Below are positions 52,165-64,000 of a stretch of DNA of 64,000 nt, in pieces. Source of the stretch: Edolisoma coerulescens (taxonomy: Eukaryota > Chordata > Aves > Passeriformes > Campephagidae); NCBI GenBank assembly GCA_013397115.1, contig VWZW01006289.1, positions 1,605,586 to 1,669,585 on the forward strand, read 5' to 3'. Positions within the stretch are counted from its first letter, which is position 1. Every line of letters starts with the position of its first letter. Under the pieces are notes generated by a model. It was not told the origin of the DNA and did no database searches. It was given only the letters and a program-made list of their open reading frames with translations. The translations under genes were made by a program, and so were the position numbers.

Positions 52165-52190
52165 CCCCCACCACCCTTATCCCTCCTCCC
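52165..52190 (-). repeat. C-rich tract; G-quadruplex potential on the - strand
   Basis: C5, acca, C3, ttat, C3, tcct, C3. On the complementary strand this is four G runs of at least three with four-base loops, a textbook quadruplex pattern; the C strand could form an i-motif. As it is the template strand of PARD6G intron 2, a quadruplex here could affect elongation, but nothing in the sequence shows that it does. Confidence 0.75.
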
Positions 52191-55100
52191 AACACCTAGC
52201 ATTACTTGAGAGAACAGAGTTGCAGGAGTTAGAGATTTTTCTCTGTGGTCTCATCTGTTCAGGGAACAAGAATTCTCTGCTGAGTGCAGTGCAGCAGCTG
52301 GCCCAGCCTCCCGTCTCCTCTGCTCTTAGTTCTGGTTTTGTGCTCTGCTGTAGAAGTGGAGCTGTACAAGTCCATGGCTTCAGCAGCTGAGAGGACAAGC
52401 ATGGGGAGTAGGCATGAAATGACTTGAGGGTAGGATCAGAATTTATTTTGCATAATGTGGTGCTGGGTTGGAAATGCCATGTCTTTCCCTAGTTTTAAGC
52501 AACGTTCCTGTTCAGCAGCACTGAAGTGGAACGGTGTGGCTCCTGCCTGCTTGCAAGTTAAGCTTAGTCTTCATAGAGAAGTCACCCAGACATGATGTGA
52601 TAGATCTATCCCTGTAGGCTAAAGAGCTTACAAAGTACTAATCACTGAACACCTGTGCAGAATTCGAGCAATGCAATCCACATGTCTGCTTGTTGCCAGG
52701 AGTAAGTCTTCAGAGGACACCTCAACACTTGTTTCTGCAAAAGGCCAAACGCTGTTAGGCTGCAAATGTTGGTGCCAAGTTCTGAACAGTTGAGGCAGGT
52801 GCTGGCTTTGATGGCTTCCAGAAGACTAGGCCCAGACCTTGAAGACTTGACCAAAAACGAGTCAGGATTCACTATCTTGGTAGAAAATAGATAAGTCTTG
52901 GAAAGATAGATAATATTTTTTTTTTCTGCAACTTGACAGCACATCAGGCTGGTGTTTAAACAGTGAAGTTCATGAAGCAGATCCAGCTGCAGCTCCACTG
53001 ACTTCAGTGGAGTGACAGTGGTACATGACAGCTGATGATGCAGCCCTGTAAATCTAGTCACAGCACATGGATACCTTACAAAGTAGAGTTCTTAATGTAT
53101 CATTTGACAATAAAAGCTACAGCTTGCTTTTTCTAGAGGTGAAAATGAAAGATTTTGATGTGAGTTTGGAATAGGAATAGTTTCTGCGTGTATACTGTCT
53201 TCAGTGGAAAGAGAAGAGGATACAAATAAATTAGCACTTTGTGTCTAGGTGGGGTGAATTGTAAACTTTTTCTTCATCTGCCTCCTGGAATCTGCATTAA
53301 GAAAAGCATATCTCAGACTGTAGTGAAGTGTTCTAGGAAATGTATGTAGGTCTGTTAACAGAGGTCCTTTCAGTCTTTAGCACTGGTTTTGGTTCCATCC
53401 TCTCCCAAATAATGAATTTCATCTTTTCTCAGTGCTAGCCACAGTGCTCTTCCTACCTTATGAGCTGATGCCTTACCCTCTAGTTTTCTTATCTTCTTTC
53501 TCTGTGGCCAGCCTTCTAGGACTATACAGACTGTGACTTTTGTAAATGCTCTCAGTGCTTCTTTTTTGTAATATGTACTCCTTGTAGTGTGGTCATTAGC
53601 TCAGCACTAGCCCCCTCCACACCCCCCTTTTCTTCCTCTTTCCTCTGTTCCTGTTCAATTTTATTATTTCTCTTTCTCCATTGTGCTCCTCTAAATATCT
53701 CTGTAACTGAGTGTCCATGACAGCCTTTGGCTCTCTGTGTGTACACTGGGCTACTGCCTTGTATGCCTCTGCTGTAAAATCTAGATTCTTAGAGTGGATA
53801 TCTGTAAGCTTGACTGTCTGAAGAACAAGCTGTGCTTGCTTTTGTTTTTCTGGAAGTTAACTTTTTTGCTTAAGTAGTCACAGTTTCAGTGAGCTCAGCA
53901 GATGGTCAGATGCTTTCGGCTCCTGCCACAGTAGCACTTAACACTGCTTTCCATCTGCTGGCATATCACCATAGCTCTGCTGGCCTTCATTAGTGATGCT
54001 GACCAGACCCTAAGTATTGCTTTAAGATCCTGTCAGAACCTCCTAGGACAAACAACCCTGGTGTTTATCTGCTCTTACTCCAAATCTCACTTAACATCAG
54101 ATGCAAACCTTTCCTTTCTTTAAATCTCCCTTCAGAATTTAACCAGGTTGTCAAAGTGAGCTGTGGCACTGTCCCTTCTCCAGGTTCCTCTGCTCATACT
54201 AAAGTAACTTGCTGTCAGTTCTCTGCAGATTGGACTGGGAGGGTGTCTGACATTTACAACAGACTCTGGGTTATAGCCCTGTGTTAAGGAACTTGGGGGT
54301 TACATTCATGAGTGGTAAATCCGCAGGTCAGCCTCTCTTTCTCGCTGCAAGGCAATGAGCAGCCATACAGACAGCAATCATCCTTTTGGAGCCAGTTGCT
54401 GGCTGGTAATGGTAGGAGCAGCACATCCTGCAGTCAGCAATCTGACTTTAAAGCCTTTTCTGTTCAGATATATTCACACAGAGTTTATCACCCCTCTGAT
54501 GTTGGCCACATGGCCTAGCTTCAGGGAGTGCTCTGCAGAGCTTATCATCATCTGTGGTCGAGCGCATGTGTGCACGTACGTGTCTTTGTTCCAGAAGGAG
54601 CTTGATGAGGGCAGAGGTTCTTCCCTGTCCTTTTGATCCTGGGGCTGCTCGAGGACTGGTAGACAAATTTCAAGGATTTATTCTGAAGCCAGGATAGATG
54701 AACAACCAGTTACTAGCTTTCTATCATTGTGATTTTTGTTAATGGTCCTTCAAGTGCTTCCCTTATCTCCAAAGCAGTAGTCATGACTTTATTTCCTGCC
54801 TGCTTTCCTCAGTAGCTGCTTCAGAGGTGGTGTCTTTATAGTCAGGTGATAACATGCACAAGATTGCTGATTACTGCTATAAAGGCATCCAGAAATAGCT
54901 GATACAGAGCTATCATATATATTTGACTTTATTTAACAGGCCTCTCTTGACTTGAAAAGAATCCTTTCCAAAGCAAAGTCTGCAAATCAAACTTGGAGTA
55001 GGCAGGGCTCAGGCTTTTGAGCTAAGACAACATAGGAAACATTTACCTCTAAGGACCATTGTTTTCAATATGTGAAATAACTTTCTGATCCTGAACTGGT

Positions 55101-56305
55101 AGCCTTCTACTACAAACTTGCACATAAACTGCATTAAATAATTTTTTACTCCCAGAAAATGTATTGATGATTTTTTTTCTTGTCATCTTGGGACCTTCTT
55201 AGGAAGGGAACAAAAGGACAATGAAGTGAAAACTTTTTAATTATGGTAGAAATTCTAGGAGAGAGCTGGGTGAATTGACTTGGCCTGGAAACTTCTCATT
55301 GTTTAGCTAGGAGGACTCAGAAGAAACAGTTAATGCACTTGCTATCCTGCAGTCAAGAAAAGGTTACAGTAAAAATCATCTTGTTAATACTAGTCTGTGA
55401 AACTGCTGGCAGCATTACTGCTACTTCATTAACCTGATGAATCCCAAACCTCCAATCTCCCATGGGGAGAGACTAAAAGCCATGATTGGTGACCTTCAAG
55501 AACTAGCAGTGACTTCCTCCTGATGGCTTGGAGGCTGTCAGGGAGGAAACGCTCTTACCTGGCCTCCAAACCCGTTGTCCTGGGAAAGTGGAGAAGGACA
55601 CAGCAGTGGGTTTGGCTTGCTGTAGCAATCCTGAGATCAGGCTCCAGTCATACCATGGCACGGCTTACGGCAGCCTGAGAAGATAGAGTCAGGGACCAAT
55701 TGAATTAACCACAAAAGCTAGGTGAAGTGTGGGCAAGAAGGGAACCCAAATCCAAGCTTGGGTACAGTGGGTGTTTACAATTCTTAGTCCGAGACCTAAA
55801 CTTGTAGCCGTGAACCATGGAGGTATGCTGGAATTGAATTCATGGATTGAATGTGTCCTTTCTGCAAAACTACCAACAGGCTGGATGTGGTCCTCATTAT
55901 TCTCATGTCTGTTCATAGCCCTTCTTCAGAACATAATGGTATCGATACTTCTTTCCTAGTGCCTTTCACATGCGTCTTCCATACTGTTTTTTACCTTTCA
56001 TGGTGTAAACAGAGAAAAGCTTTTGCACTGTAAGTCTCTCTGTGACTGAAGTGTAACACTGACATGAGCCTTCCCTTCTCTTAGGTTGCCTCTTCACAAG
56101 CAGAATTGCCAATAAAGTTCAATTGAGGCAAAGTTGCTTTTTGGGTTCAATCCAGATTGTCTTCAGGCCTGTTCTGTCTAAACTTGGAAACTGTGGAATG
56201 TTCAATACAGTGTGGCTGTCTTCCAGACAGCAATGGGCCAAAGCAAATGAAAATGTGTCATTGAAAATTGTGAAGTGCTTGTTCATATGTATATACGAAT
56301 GTAAT

Positions 56306-56325
56306 TTTCATATATATATATGAAA
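56306..56325. repeat. Perfect 20-base palindrome with AT dinucleotide core
   Basis: The sequence reads tttca, five ta units, tgaaa and is identical to its own reverse complement. It is a short (TA)n microsatellite closed by matching tttca/tgaaa ends. Such sites can extrude cruciforms and are length-variable. Confidence 0.85.
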
Positions 56326-59300
56326 GATACTGCGTTCTTTTTACAGGAAAATTTTGGAGATTGTTTACAAACCAGTGCTTTCTCTGCTTGTATTTTCTCT
56401 TCCACAAGCTTCAGTGATCTCCATATTGTGTTTGGAATTTGAAGACTCAGTGTACTAAAAATGTGGATCCAGTCCCTGCCCTGAAAGAAGTCTGTCAGGA
56501 GAGACTAGACAGAGTTGCTGCATGAGCAGAATGAAGCAGGCCAATGACTGACAAATTATTTGCTTCTCCAAGTGGTTCATCTGTCAATGGCCCTGTTTTT
56601 TATTGGTGTGGTGATTGGGTTTTTGTCGTCTCAAGCTTTCTGTTGTGTGGAGCCAGCTGTTGGAGTGTTGCCTGTATTAGTACAGTCAGCAGTAATCAAA
56701 AGGAGTTTGCTTATCAGCCTGGAGCATCCTGGACAACCTAGTCTCTCGTCAGGATGAAAGAGCTGAGGGTGGAGTTTAGTTAGCAAATATCAGGTATGTC
56801 CATGGAAGCTGGCAGTGTTGGAGGGTTCGGACTGGGCCTGTTGGGTGGGTTTAGCAGAGCTGCACTATTGGTACGAATCAGCCATCTGTGAATATGCAGA
56901 AATGAAATCTGCTTGTCTGTGTGTTACAGCTCAGTAATGAGCCAGCTGGTGTTCCGAGGGCCTCACTGCCCTTGCTCAGGAGAGATGTGGTGATACCCAG
57001 AGCAGGTGTGTTCTTTCCTAACACTGGGTAGGAATCTGGCTTTTATTTGGGTTGGGAGTATTCATGAGAAGAGCCACAGTGTGTCTACTTTCCCTCTCCC
57101 CATTTTGCTGTGATTAACTGGGTAAGAGTAGGACAGAGCTGTTCCTAGCCCTGGCTAGAGCAGGTGGCATCCACTTGCGCATGCTGCAGGATGTTAGATA
57201 TGTTCTCCTTGCAGTGGCAGTCCCAGCTTTGCCAGCTTTATTTGACTCTCACACTTGGAAACTAGTGGCTCTTTGCCTGCGTTTTGTGGTCAGGTTTGAG
57301 TTTCAAGACTAAGGTACCTTTTAGCGAGCCAACTCCAGCTAACAGCTCATGGCTTAACTTTTAAGGGACCTGTAAAAGTAATACAGTGTCTAAAACATAA
57401 AACATCAAAAAGTCAAGCCTGTCCTAAAACAAAATTACGGATCATAGCTTTTGGAAGCTGAGGTCTGTGCATGCCTGGCAGCTCAGTGTCAGAATCCATC
57501 TGAGCCCTGACAATGACACTTGGGAGTGCAATAGCGTGACACAGCGTACACCTTTTTTGCACGGATGTCCTCTGAGAGAACAGGGCCACATCTTTCCTCT
57601 GGTATCACTTCCTACCCTAGCAGGCATTGAGCAGTGGTTTTTTTGCGTGTCCCATTCCTCTCATGTTAGTCGCTGGTCACCTTCTGCACTGATTCTTCAT
57701 CCGCAAGCTTCATGTTGGTCTTCTAGATAAACGTCTGTGCTAATGACCACAAATCGGTGTGGTATTTCAGGTATAAGCTTTTAATTGGAAGTCATTTCCC
57801 AAGTAAGTTTTCAAGTCTAACAGTAAACAGGAATTCCTCCACTTTCTGCACCCCACTGACAGCATGACTTCTTCTGATGAAAAATGTTGTGAGGATGTGA
57901 TCTGGCGTATTTTTTTACTTTAGAGATGCTGACAGGTTATATTACAGTCTGTAAATTTTAGAGCTAGAATCTGTTGGCTGTGTTGCTGGCAGAGAGAGAC
58001 AGCAGGGGGAACAGAGCAACAGCTTTCATGCTCCATGAGACATGTGAAGGGGGAAAATAAAAGTGTTGGAGGAGGGAAGGAGTCTGATACAGTAGTCTGT
58101 CTTCTTTTTTTCAACATGGCTTTCCCTGCTAGAGGAATTGAGAGAAATTTATCGGTATTGATGTTGTGTAAATTCTTAGAAACAAAATAACTTCTCCCTC
58201 ATTCTGAATCAAGCTGTGCCTGGCTTCATTACCTTGCCCCTAGACTGCAAGGCTTGATACAAAAGTTGGATTTGGAAGCAGTTTTGTCAGGTGGTGGTGC
58301 CGACTGCTGCTGAGCTGATGAAAACTGGCAGTAGGCAGCAGAGCTGGCAAAGCCCCCTGTGAGAGGAACTGTGGTTCAGAGTTTCAGCCAGTTTCAGTGA
58401 CAGCTTAGTCATCTAAAGAGAACTTGCTGTGCAAACATTCTGCCTAAACCAAGTTCTCAAACTTTACGAGTTACTCTGATTGTAAATGCTTTATCAAGAT
58501 GGTCACTTACATCTGTTTATCTCCATTGTAATGTGAGTGATTTCTTGAAATGGGTATAGTGAGAACACTATTATAAAAAGGCAGGCTTTTTTTTTGAAGA
58601 GTCTGCAAATAATTATGGTTGGTGATAAGTGTGTGCTGACAACTAATATCTGCATGAGCAACTAATACAACCTGCAATAACTGCAAAGGCCAGTTGGGGA
58701 CATTTTGCGTGTGCTGCTGCCCCATGTGCTGATACCTCAAAAAATGGAAATCTGAAAGTGAATTTCAGAAAACTATTTCTTCATAAGAAGAAATGAACAT
58801 GGGTCTTGTAAGGCTGATTTCCTTGAGTTTTTAAAGACATGTGGCTTAGAAAATAAGAATGTTTGAAGTGCCCTCACAAGTGGGCAGCAGAAGCTTGGTG
58901 TTTTATTAAAAGAAAATGAGGCTCTTGCAAGGCTTTTATTTTGTGGGTTTGGGGTTACAGTGTTAAAAGCCTGTGACACCTTCATTTCTGCCTGTTAACC
59001 ATTGGCAGCTGATAGGGAATACACAGTGAAGGAGATAAAACCTGGGCATTTAAACATCTTGGTCAAACTGTTGTGCCTTACTTAAGGCATCTATAAATTC
59101 CAGAGAGGAATAGAGAAGAGCTTGTAATCATGATTGCTTTCTTCCAGTTGTGGCCTTAAGGAAAGCATCCTAGAGACTTGCAATAATACACACAAATAAA
59201 AAGGCTTGAAAGGATGTTTGTGTAGTCTATTGTCAGATAGTTTTAAAACTTCTTAGGGTGGGGCAAAGGTGACAAGATATGTCCCTTGATTTCTGAATCA

Positions 59301-60008
59301 GTGTAGTGGAAGGAGTTTGCATCCTCATTTTTTGCAGACCATTTTGAAAACATGCAATTGTTGTATGTGATAATTGCTCATACAAGTGTCCAGCTTTTTA
59401 TAAAGCATTTCTGGTAATGAAGGCAGTTGGCATGCTTTGGAAAGAATAAATCCTCTGAGGATAATAGATCTGTTAGAAGCAGACAAAAACCAGCTTAAAG
59501 GTCTTGCTTCATTAATACACTTTCTCTCAAGTGGCTGCTTAGTGGTATTCTCACAACTTCCTAGCCAGCCTTTGGTCTGACATTCATCCTGACTTTACCA
59601 TGCCATAAACTTGGCTCTGTGCTGCTCCCTCACTGTCTGTTTCAAAGGTGCAGTCGATGCATCTCCATTAGCCCTTTTTAGAAGTAAACTTTTAGCTCAA
59701 AATGTGAGTAAGTCATGTGCAGAGTGTACTTGTCACGAAGTAAGAAGGACTTCCTTAAGTGCAGTGCCGAGTGCCTTTAGCACTGCTCATCAGGCAGCAC
59801 GCGTGTAAATTGCTAGAGGTTATGGACTCAGCTGATGTGTTGAGAGCCCCTAATTCCTGAGTTTATTCTTAGCCTTAGCTAAGTAAGTAGGTGCCACCTT
59901 GTACAGTATTAACCATCTCATTTGACACATAAGCAGTCATCTTAATTATTCAGTGCCTTGTTTATTGATATCTCCCTCAAAACTCAGCTTGACCAGTACA
60001 AAATGGGT

Positions 60009-60036
60009 TGGGGTGGGGGGGTTTGTTTGTTTTTTC
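60009..60036 (+). repeat. G-rich then T-rich low-complexity tract
   Basis: A ggggtggggggg run is followed directly by tttgtttgttttttcc. It resembles the tract near 44.88-44.94 kb in composition, but I do not see wider similarity between the two neighbourhoods. Confidence 0.55.
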
Positions 60037-63000
60037 CTAACTAGCTGGGTCACACTTTGCAAATTCTTGATGATGGTCAACTGTAGCTGCTGAAAGCTAA
60101 ACCTTCCTCAGGCTGTCAAAGTCAATGAGGTTGACAGCTCCCCACCCTGTTTCTGGCTGTGCTGAGCTGCTCTGGTTACTGTCCTGTGGGTGCCCTGTGC
60201 CACCATGCCTGATGCCTGTTTGTGAAGGCTTCGTTCTGCTTCCCAGAGATAGGACAAGGTGGCAGCCGCTCTGGCCTTCTGCATTTCCAGTGGCTGAACC
60301 TCCCACTCTGCTAAAGGCCTTGCAGGGATCAGGCAAGGACAATATGGTATTCAAAAGAATTCACCACTTGATGAAATTCTAATATCTAGTATTCTTCAGT
60401 GATGGGGATAACTTTTGAAGATCTCTAATTTTCAGGCATATTAAGTTGTAAATTACTTCTGAACTGAAAGTTTTATGACCTGTGAATTGGAGATTTGCTG
60501 TTGGCCACACTTAACTGAAAGTACTGAGACATGGGCTTGTGTAGGCTGGTAAACATAGCTGCTGCCTCACTAACTGGTGACATTATTTCCTTCTGGATAT
60601 TCCCTGTAGTCCTGCAAGTCACTGCCAAGGTATATAGAGTGACTCACTCCTTGTAGCGCTTCCAAGGTGGGAATTCTGAAGTCTAAGCTTGGAGGTGACA
60701 ATAGTAATATTTTTTACCTGTTAGGCTAGCCATTGGGGTGAGCCCAAAGAGGACACATCCACATCCACTAACTCCCTAGCTAGCAACTACCTTTTGCTTA
60801 CTGAGTAGATTTTTGTGAGGCTGGTTTTCTGTTTGGGAAATGCGCTCTGGTGGGCTTGTAGTTTTAGGGAGGATTTTATGTTGATCTTTGGCAGAAAGCT
60901 CGCATTGTGAAGGGGCTCGGGCTGACGCTGCATAACGTGCCGAGTCTCCTACGCAGCATCCTCCCACAGCCTGTCAGCCCGAGAGCACAGTGCTGGTGCT
61001 CTGCGGAGCAGCGGGGAGAGAGTGCTGGGAGCTATTGGCTAACGTGATTATGAGGTTAGGAATCTCCTCACTTCCTGTGGGCAGTGTAACACAAGAGCAA
61101 GACTTTTTAATTAACACAACAATCTGAAGTGAGCAAAAGAGCAGAGCTCAGCTAAAACAGTTCTCCCAGCTGTTTGGGCAAGTAGATGATGTGAAATCTG
61201 GCATGTTAACTTTACGTTGGCCTTTGACTGATCTGACATGAGAGGCATAAAACCAAACAGGACAGTGGTGCTTTCCCAGGAGAAATATGGGTTACAGATG
61301 AGATTCTTCCTCCTGTTGACTGGCTTTTTGATCTCTGTGGTGCCTAGCTGGTCTTGGATGCCTTGCCACTCTTTCAGTATACTTCAGGTACTCTTAGTAT
61401 CAGGATTTTCCAGATTTTTTTTTTTCCCAGAGTAGCAGGTGCATAGCCACAGCCCTTTTGCTTTTCCCAATTTTTTTTCTTAAACTTTCAGTACTGTATC
61501 TGTGTATTAAAAAGTGGAGACTAAGAGTTCAAGTGGATTCCTTTCAACTAACAGATCATTTGATTTGCCATGGTTGAAGGCCTGACTTGTGTGAAATGAG
61601 CTGATACAGACAACATCAAGATGAGCTGTCTTGTGTAGAGTTTTAGCGTGGTGATGTGGATGTTAAATTGCATCCATGCAGAAGGAAAATCTGGAGCTGA
61701 GCAGATAAATACAATCTGCCTGGGTAAGGAAAAGAAGCCCAGAAAAAAAAAATTCTACTTTTCTGTTTTATTTTATTTTTTTCTCACTGCAGCTCCCTGA
61801 ATTAATGTGGTGTTAGCTGCTAAGCTAAGGACAGGTGTTGTTAACTTTGGAACTTGTTTAACCTGTCTCTTTGATGCTCTCTGTCTGCCCTTCAGTATGG
61901 GAGGAAGCTCTAGGATCTTCTTGGCTTCTGCAGGAGGTGCCCTGCACTGATGCTTGTATAGAACAAAAGGATGCTGCACTTTGATTCTTGGCCACCTTTA
62001 AATGTGTCCATAGCACTTAATGTAGGCACAAAGAAAACTTCCTTAACCCTGAGAGTGAGTTGTTGGTTCTTAATGTTGATCTGTACACTGCAGCTGCAAA
62101 ACTTTGTCAAGCTGGTAGACTGTAAATAAGATGTTCCATTAGCTAGTATGTTAACGAGCACATGTTAAAATACAGCACAACTCTGTGCTGAGTGTTTGTA
62201 TCTCCCCCCAAGAGCATCTTCAAGAAGACATTTTAATCACATCAACCTCTGAGCCATTGTTTTTGTTTTATATAGCTATTTGTCTTCACTTTTCATGACC
62301 TTGGAACGTTTTTCTTAAGATGGAACACATCATCAAGTAAAAATTCTTGTCTTGGTCACCATTTGGCTCCTGTTGTGGGAATTTAGTATGGATTTAGTAA
62401 TACTGCCTAATCTTATTATTAAAAATCTTGCCAATTCCTGATGCTGTCTAGCAATTTAAGTGAGGTGAGGAAAGACATGGAAAAGGGACCCTGGGCTTTT
62501 GTCTAAAGAAAGCAGAAGGTGTTTTTAATTCATTCTTGTTTCATGCGGGAGGTGAAGATGGGAACTGGCTGCTCCCAGTAGAGCCCCCGAGGGACTGAAG
62601 GTGGAGAAAGGTCTCAGAAGCAGACACAAGAAGTGGTGAGCCAAGGTTACTGGTAGCAGTTCAGTGTCTCTGGGCTGGGACACAACTTGTATCGAAGCTT
62701 GTCAGCTTAACAAGCATTTGCCTTTTGTATTGAGAGGATGCTTCTGTTGAAAGCATTCTTGGAAACAAACTATGCAGTGTAATGAAAATAAGTCCTAACA
62801 TACCTCATCTTTCCTGCCTTTGAACCCTGCAAATCCCTCCTCTTTCCTTTAAAGCTGCTGGGCTTTGCCCAACCTCTGATGTATTCTCCAGGTTTTTAGT
62901 TTAACCATTTTAAATGGGAGCTTAGTCTCCCATTAACAGTACATTTTTATTTTTAGCACTTCAGGATTCACAGATGAAAAGGACTTCATGTAATTAGCTG

Positions 63001-64000
63001 TCTTTTGTGGGGTGCTTTTCTTTAAGGTGTCTTTGCTGGAATTTAAAATGGTAGTAAATCAGGAGGAGCAATTCCACACAAAGGAGTTGCACAGCAGTAG
63101 TCTGGCCACAACTTAATTTTCCAGCTCCAGTAAAATTCATGTCCTAACACAGTTACAGCACTTACAGCAGGGATGAGGCTGTGAAGGCTGTATGTTCTGT
63201 CAGGTAGATGCCTGCCCCTACCCCCCAACAATTAAAAGGCAAATGTGGCACTGTGACTCAGTGTTGTTATCTCTTGTGTAACAGGAAAACTGAGATCATT
63301 AAGGGAATTCCCAGTGGCATGAGTACTGGGTGTACCCGTGGCATTGGGAACCTCCGTTCATTGTGGCAGGAGATTGTTAACAACAGAGATGAGGGCTGAA
63401 CTTGAGCAGTGTCTGTGTTTAGCATCTCTGGAGCAGCCGTGCCAGTCAAACCATGAGCAGCAGTGCCATCACTTGCTGCTGCTACTGGCAGAGTTATGCC
63501 TTTGTTCAAAAAAACTTGTTTGGGTAGAAGCTGTAGGTCTGTATTTTGGTGTATTTCTGTATTTGCTGGTGAAATACATGGAGTAACTTGTGCTCCCGGG
63601 AGACATGTCGATGCTCACAGCTGCCAACACTGATACTCATTCAGGAAGCAAAATGCTTGCACGAGGCCTGAATTATATTTAGTAAGTAAAGAAAAAGTTT
63701 TCTTACCTTTGAGCCAGTAAATGTCAGCTTCACTTGCCATGTGTCATGTTTTGTTCTGATATCGTGGAACCTGATCTAATTCTTTAATTTCTGAATAATC
63801 ACTTCCTGTCTGCCACTCCCTTGTTTCTATCGTGTGTTCATAGGAAGAAGCACTTTTTTAAAGGAAAAAGTGCACCAGCCACAAGCTTACCAGACTCACA
63901 TAGTGATGGAGCATCTCAAAAGTTGTTGGAAGAAAGAAGCCAGGTTTTAAGTAGTGCAAACATAGGTGGTATATTTGGGATTTTTTTTTTCCCATTTGTT

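Larger units (their letters stand above)
25466..64000 (+). other. PARD6G: PARD6G intron 2, 5' portion; extends past the window
   Basis: More than 38.5 kb follow the donor with no trace of the large exon encoding the PAR6 CRIB-PDZ region, which would show as an open frame of roughly 200 or more codons. The longest frames here are under 150 codons and have no recognisable motifs. A long second intron fits the three-exon organisation of vertebrate PARD6G. Content is two CR1 fragments, a pyrimidine-rich tract near 33.5 kb, several G-rich or C-rich tracts, and small inverted repeats. No nested gene is supported. Confidence 0.82.

Noticed and set aside
56143..56160. tRNA-like T-arm motif gggttcaatcc
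   Set aside because: No matching acceptor stem, anticodon arm or A-box lies at the right spacing.
1..64000. CRISPR arrays, operons, phage or bacterial defence systems
   Set aside because: No regularly spaced direct repeats, no gene-dense stretches and no ribosome-binding-site-led ORFs. All evidence points to a vertebrate intron and flank.

Overview
This window looks like vertebrate nuclear DNA, most likely from a bird or another sauropsid. Three things point that way. It carries 5'-truncated CR1 LINE fragments with the short 'attctrtgat'-type 3' ends seen in sauropsid CR1s. It is almost entirely non-coding and of moderate GC. It contains one spliced exon of an animal cell-polarity gene. I see no operons, CRISPR arrays, phage genes or other prokaryotic features.

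The one well-supported coding feature is a single internal exon on the + strand at 25243-25465. It encodes 74 residues of the PB1 domain of a PAR6 protein and matches PARD6G best among the paralogues (PARD6A, B, G). It has a good branch-point candidate, a pyrimidine tract with AG acceptor, and a strong gtaag donor. It starts in phase 0 and ends in phase 1, as expected for exon 2 of a three-exon PAR6 gene. The CRIB-PDZ exon is not present before the window ends, so intron 2 is longer than 38 kb. The first exon, which should carry the start codon and the PB1 lysine that contacts atypical PKC, is not visible. The best candidate location is a CpG-rich island at about 12118-13130, whose centre is a 646-base assembly gap (12316-12961).

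Layout: 1-12117 is presumed upstream flanking DNA, with one 460-bp CR1 3' end (933-1394) and a smaller CpG-rich patch near 9.5-9.7 kb. 12118-13130 is the gapped CpG island, a probable promoter. 13131-25242 is presumed intron 1, with a CR1 remnant ending about 95 bp before the exon. 25243-25465 is the PARD6G exon. 25466-64000 is intron 2, with two more CR1 fragments (37150-37230 and 45361-45554), several G-quadruplex-capable tracts, and a few short inverted repeats.

I did not find an undescribed biological system. The open reading frames elsewhere are short, lack recognisable domains, and look like chance ORFs or CR1 tails. The items most worth following up are the hidden first exon in the gap, the CR1 insertion close to the exon 2 acceptor, and a short near-perfect hairpin at 46710-46740.
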